31,070 bases of DNA from positions 18,398 through 49,467 of the forward strand of contig NW_003214716.1 of the NCBI RefSeq assembly GCF_000006405.1, given 5' to 3'. Both the position numbers and the translations under genes were made by a program. How positions within the stretch are numbered: position 1 is the stretch's first letter; each line of letters begins with the position of its first letter. The notes beneath the pieces were generated by a model. It was given only the letters and a program-made list of their open reading frames with translations, did no database searches and was not told the DNA's origin. This document shows positions 28,901 to 31,070 of the stretch, in pieces. Origin of the DNA: Perkinsus marinus ATCC 50983. Its lineage: Eukaryota; Perkinsozoa; Perkinsida; Perkinsidae.

Positions 28901-30291
28901 AAGTTGTTGCATGATCATCATCCTTCTCACCGGCTATAACTACTGATTTACTATATTATACCGCTATGACGTGGTAAGGGTTAGACCATGACGCTCATGG
29001 CAAGTTATATAATGGAATTCTACTCGTGATATGAAGAATACTAATCATAGACTTATTCCATAATTCACTTCATATCGCGTTTCTCACAAAGAGTATTATT
29101 GCGCCACTTCACGTGAAACTGGTGAAACTCTAAGATTAATATAGATATACATATTGTTGATAGAGACTATAATATAAAGTGAATTCTACCTGTCAGCTAA
29201 GCAAAGATGTTGAATGGAGTTTCACCCTAGTGATGTGAAAAACACTAGTGAAAAACACATTTCACATTTCACTTCGCGAAAAAAGGGCGAAACTCCAATA
29301 TTACTCATATTGATTTCATTGTTATTAAATTGTGATGCAGTATCACGTTATTAAGTGATAACAGTGTCAGACTCACCTGGGTATGGCCACTTCATTGTGG
29401 TTGATAATTGCGGAACTTCTTCGTTTCATATCGTCTTGATGGGATTAACGTTACGTCTGGTGTGCATTTGCTTGCTCTACTTGAAATATGCATTGATATA
29501 TTTTGGAAAGTTTTTCTATATAAGCTTCTGCGGGGAATTTAAAGTTACATTTTGCCAAAAGCCATCTTAGGAGGGAATGAAATTAGCATGCCTGTGCACG
29601 ATTATTTTAATGATAGGGCCACCCGGAGCTCGATATTGTTAACCAAACTCTTAGTGTATATATTTGTTACATGGATACATTTATCATGTTGTAAATTTGA
29701 ATGAATATTCGTCGTATTAGCCGAGAAATTAGTTTTCTATGCATTTGTATAAGAAAACACACGGACAGTATATGGGTGACGGTCACGCATATGACCGTTT
29801 TACTTCAGTGTATGATGGTTCATTACTATATCTAAGCCTTGTTGAACTCTCAAGTTCGCTGAAACACTACCTAATGAACGTGAAATACTGAGTTTTCGGA
29901 TTTTCTTGAGATATAAATACCTTGTTACGATTCCATATATTTTAAGATACGTTCGTTCGCTGCACCACGACCAGGAAGATCGCGAAAGACACCTTTCTGA
30001 ACTGCGTGATAAACGAAGGAGAGTCCACGACAGACATGAATTACATCTTCCACCGCCTCCTCCCACTGATCAATCATCGGTTGTTGATGATACGGAAAGC
30101 AGTTCCGAAGAGGAAATCCAACAAGAAGAATTACCATCGAAAAGTAAGACTTATTTTTGGGCGCGCGCTATTTACTTCGTGTAGGTGCTGCTACACCTGA
30201 GGTGCCTGCTGCTAGTAATGATGATGATAGTGAGGAAGAGGATTTTGATGAAGATGATTTTGCCTCGAATTGGCGGTCGAAGTCAATGTGA
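25932..30291 (+). CDS. ZNF830 (CCDC16)-like C2H2 zinc-finger protein
   Basis: Eleven exons: 25932-26052, 26275-26405, 26448-26549, 26899-27030, 27316-27410, 27858-27934, 28380-28438, 28504-28550, 28809-28898, 29947-30143 and 30185-30291. Phases agree at every junction, giving 385 codons plus stop, close to the family's usual length. The single U1-like C2H2 finger is VICVLCKKRVKTGRMWAIHS followed by KTPQHQH. Next comes an acidic, Pro-rich middle and the family signature LPEGFFDD. A coiled, charged segment follows (QEDRERHLSELRDKRRRV), then an acidic tail ending in NWRSKSM, like the WR-containing C-terminus of ZNF830. The protein family acts in the nucleus with the spliceosome and genome maintenance. 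Introns carry MITE-like elements, a 42-nt palindrome and one GTGGCGCG element. Confidence 0.87.
26072..26085 (+). repeat. G14 homopolymer in intron 1
   Basis: Fourteen consecutive G, 19 nt after the 5' splice site of the first intron of the ZNF830-like gene. The length could be a sequencing artefact. Confidence 0.85.
26707..26840 (+). mobile_element. MITE-like inverted-repeat element, copy 3
   Basis: GTTTCACCCTTGC, AAAACACTAGTG, ACGACTACTGCATATCACCG, ending GTGAAACTCC. The terminal GTTTCACCC and GTGAAAC are inverted. It lies in the ZNF830-like intron 26550-26898. Confidence 0.87.
27150..27191. repeat. Perfect 42-nt palindrome in an intron
   Basis: Arms GATCCAAGTTCTGGTCAAAAA and its exact reverse complement meet with no spacer at 27170/27171. 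Located in intron 27031-27315 of the ZNF830-like gene. Confidence 0.95.
28239..28317 (+). mobile_element. MITE-like inverted-repeat element, copy 4
   Basis: Ends TGGAGTTACAACC and GGTGAATCTC. The interior ACATTAGTGACAAATATAT and CATTTCACTCCGCGAAAAA matches copy 6. It lies in intron 27935-28379. Confidence 0.8.
28562..28585 (+). repeat. Copy H of the GTAATTTYGTGGCGCG element, near a donor
   Basis: AATAATTTCGTGGCGCGCGG on the gene strand, about 11 nt after the 5' splice site of intron 28551-28808. Confidence 0.85.
29013..29131 (+). mobile_element. MITE-like inverted-repeat element, copy 5
   Basis: TGGAATTCTACTCGTGATAT, CACTTCATATCGCGTTTCTC, ACAAAGAGTATTATTGCGCC, ending GGTGAAACTC. It lies in the long intron 28899-29946. 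Confidence 0.8.
29216..29296 (+). mobile_element. MITE-like inverted-repeat element, copy 6 (shortest, best ends)
   Basis: This 81-bp copy begins GGAGTTTCACCCTAGTG and ends GGGCGAAACTCC, so the 12-bp termini are inverted repeats with one G-T mismatch. An inner inverted pair CACTAGTG follows. It lacks the ACGACTACTGC block of the longer copies. Located in the same intron as copy 5. Confidence 0.9.
30144..30184 (+). other. 41-nt intron with degenerate GGCGCGCG core
   Basis: GTAAGACTTATTTTTGGGCG, then CGCGCTATTTACTTCGTGTAG. It sits before the final exon of the ZNF830-like gene and resembles the GTAATTTYGTGGCGCG family with substitutions. Confidence 0.7.
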
Positions 30292-31070
30292 CGATTATTA
30301 CGTTTCTAAAAACGATGATGTTGGGTGATTTATTCCGAAGTTGGGAAATATCGGCAAGAGCTGTCTCCATCGACTCTAAGAAGCTCATCAGATCGACATC
30401 AAACCGGGAGCCGATCGAATTGCTGAAATACTCCGAATTACGAGCAGCTCTGGAAACCCCAAAACGAGAGTTCATACATTACTGAAGTGTAACTTATTGA
30501 GAGAGTCGATTCCCGAGCTTTTGCACCGAGGATTACGTTCGAGTCACCCTCTGTGTTTACCATCGATATCAGTGCGGTCCCGGGGAGATGTTCAATATTT
30601 TGGTGTCAAAAGTGGAACACCGAGAGTACTTGGACGCAAGCGGCGCTTGTTCTTTTCGGGATTTTCGATGGTGTTGCCGCGTGGCTTGTGAACTCTTTTG
30701 AGTCGGAAAATTTACCGAAATTGGGACTCGGAAAGCCATGATACTCGGACGGAATCGATCCAAGTATCATTGCACACGATTACACACTTTCCTGTCGTCG
30801 ATGTCCTGGACGGACTGATACCTTGTGAGGCCGGAGAAGGCACTTGAAAGTCAATCCTTTTTCTTTTTAAATCGAAAATCAATATGTCATCTTTATTGCC
30901 ACTATAAGGCTGTATACCTTGATGTAGCCGTATACAGTCTATTGGTTCGGCACATCGGTCAGGCTATGTATACACGCCGTGATGGGACGTTGCATATCAG
31001 TTATGTTCCATCACTCCCATCGTCACTGCGGCCACAAATTATTCTGAAACTCTGTTTAAACCACACCACT
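30292..31070. other. Stretch without a confident gene downstream of the ZNF830-like gene
   Basis: Several overlapping ORFs on both strands, none with a recognised domain. The best plus-strand frame (30553-30741) contains a hydrophobic stretch (AALVLFGIFDGVAAWLV) and might be an exon of a membrane protein. A minus-strand frame around 30475-30290 is also open. Two hairpins occur: ATGATACT/AGTATCAT near 30738-30771 and CTGTATAC/GTATACAG near 30910-30937. Confidence 0.4.

Overview
This is a nuclear eukaryotic window. Coding sequence is cut into many short exons by GT-AG introns, several only 26-50 nt long. Protein families are eukaryotic: RING-PHD, CCHC/SR, an EAG/CNG-type channel with ankyrin repeats, and a ZNF830-like splicing factor. 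Intron density, tiny introns and a small secreted Cys-rich protein suggest a protist. A perkinsid-like alveolate is my best guess, but taxonomy is inference at low confidence.

Layout. 1-1187: no clear gene, several strong hairpins. 1188-3917 (-): RING + PHD protein, N-terminus unresolved. 3918-7263: no confident gene, with two small tandem arrays and hairpins. 7264-8097 (+): secreted Cys-rich protein in four exons. 8098-10080: no confident gene. 10081-11576 (-): CCHC zinc-knuckle, Ser/Arg-rich protein. 11578-23752 (-): a gene of about 34 exons encoding a six-TM cyclic-nucleotide-type ion channel followed by many ankyrin repeats and an acidic tail. I joined nearly all of its exons with consistent reading phase. 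23753-25931: divergent intergenic region. 25932-30291 (+): an 11-exon ZNF830-like gene of 385 codons plus stop. 30292-31070: only weak ORFs.

The most unusual feature is in the introns. At least 14 carry a degenerate tRNA T-arm/B-box (GGTTCGATCC). Sense copies usually lie just upstream of the 3' splice site, so the acceptor-stem-like end and T-run become the polypyrimidine tract and AG. Antisense copies lie next to the 5' splice site. A second element (GTAATTTCGTGGCGCG) itself forms the 5' splice site of three introns and occurs reversed near the 3' end of others. Two further families of about 80-190 bp, one with terminal inverted repeats, fill other introns. Two introns carry perfect palindromes of 30 and 42 nt. 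Together this looks like a genome where small mobile or tRNA-derived elements repeatedly generate or colonise introns (introner-like behaviour).
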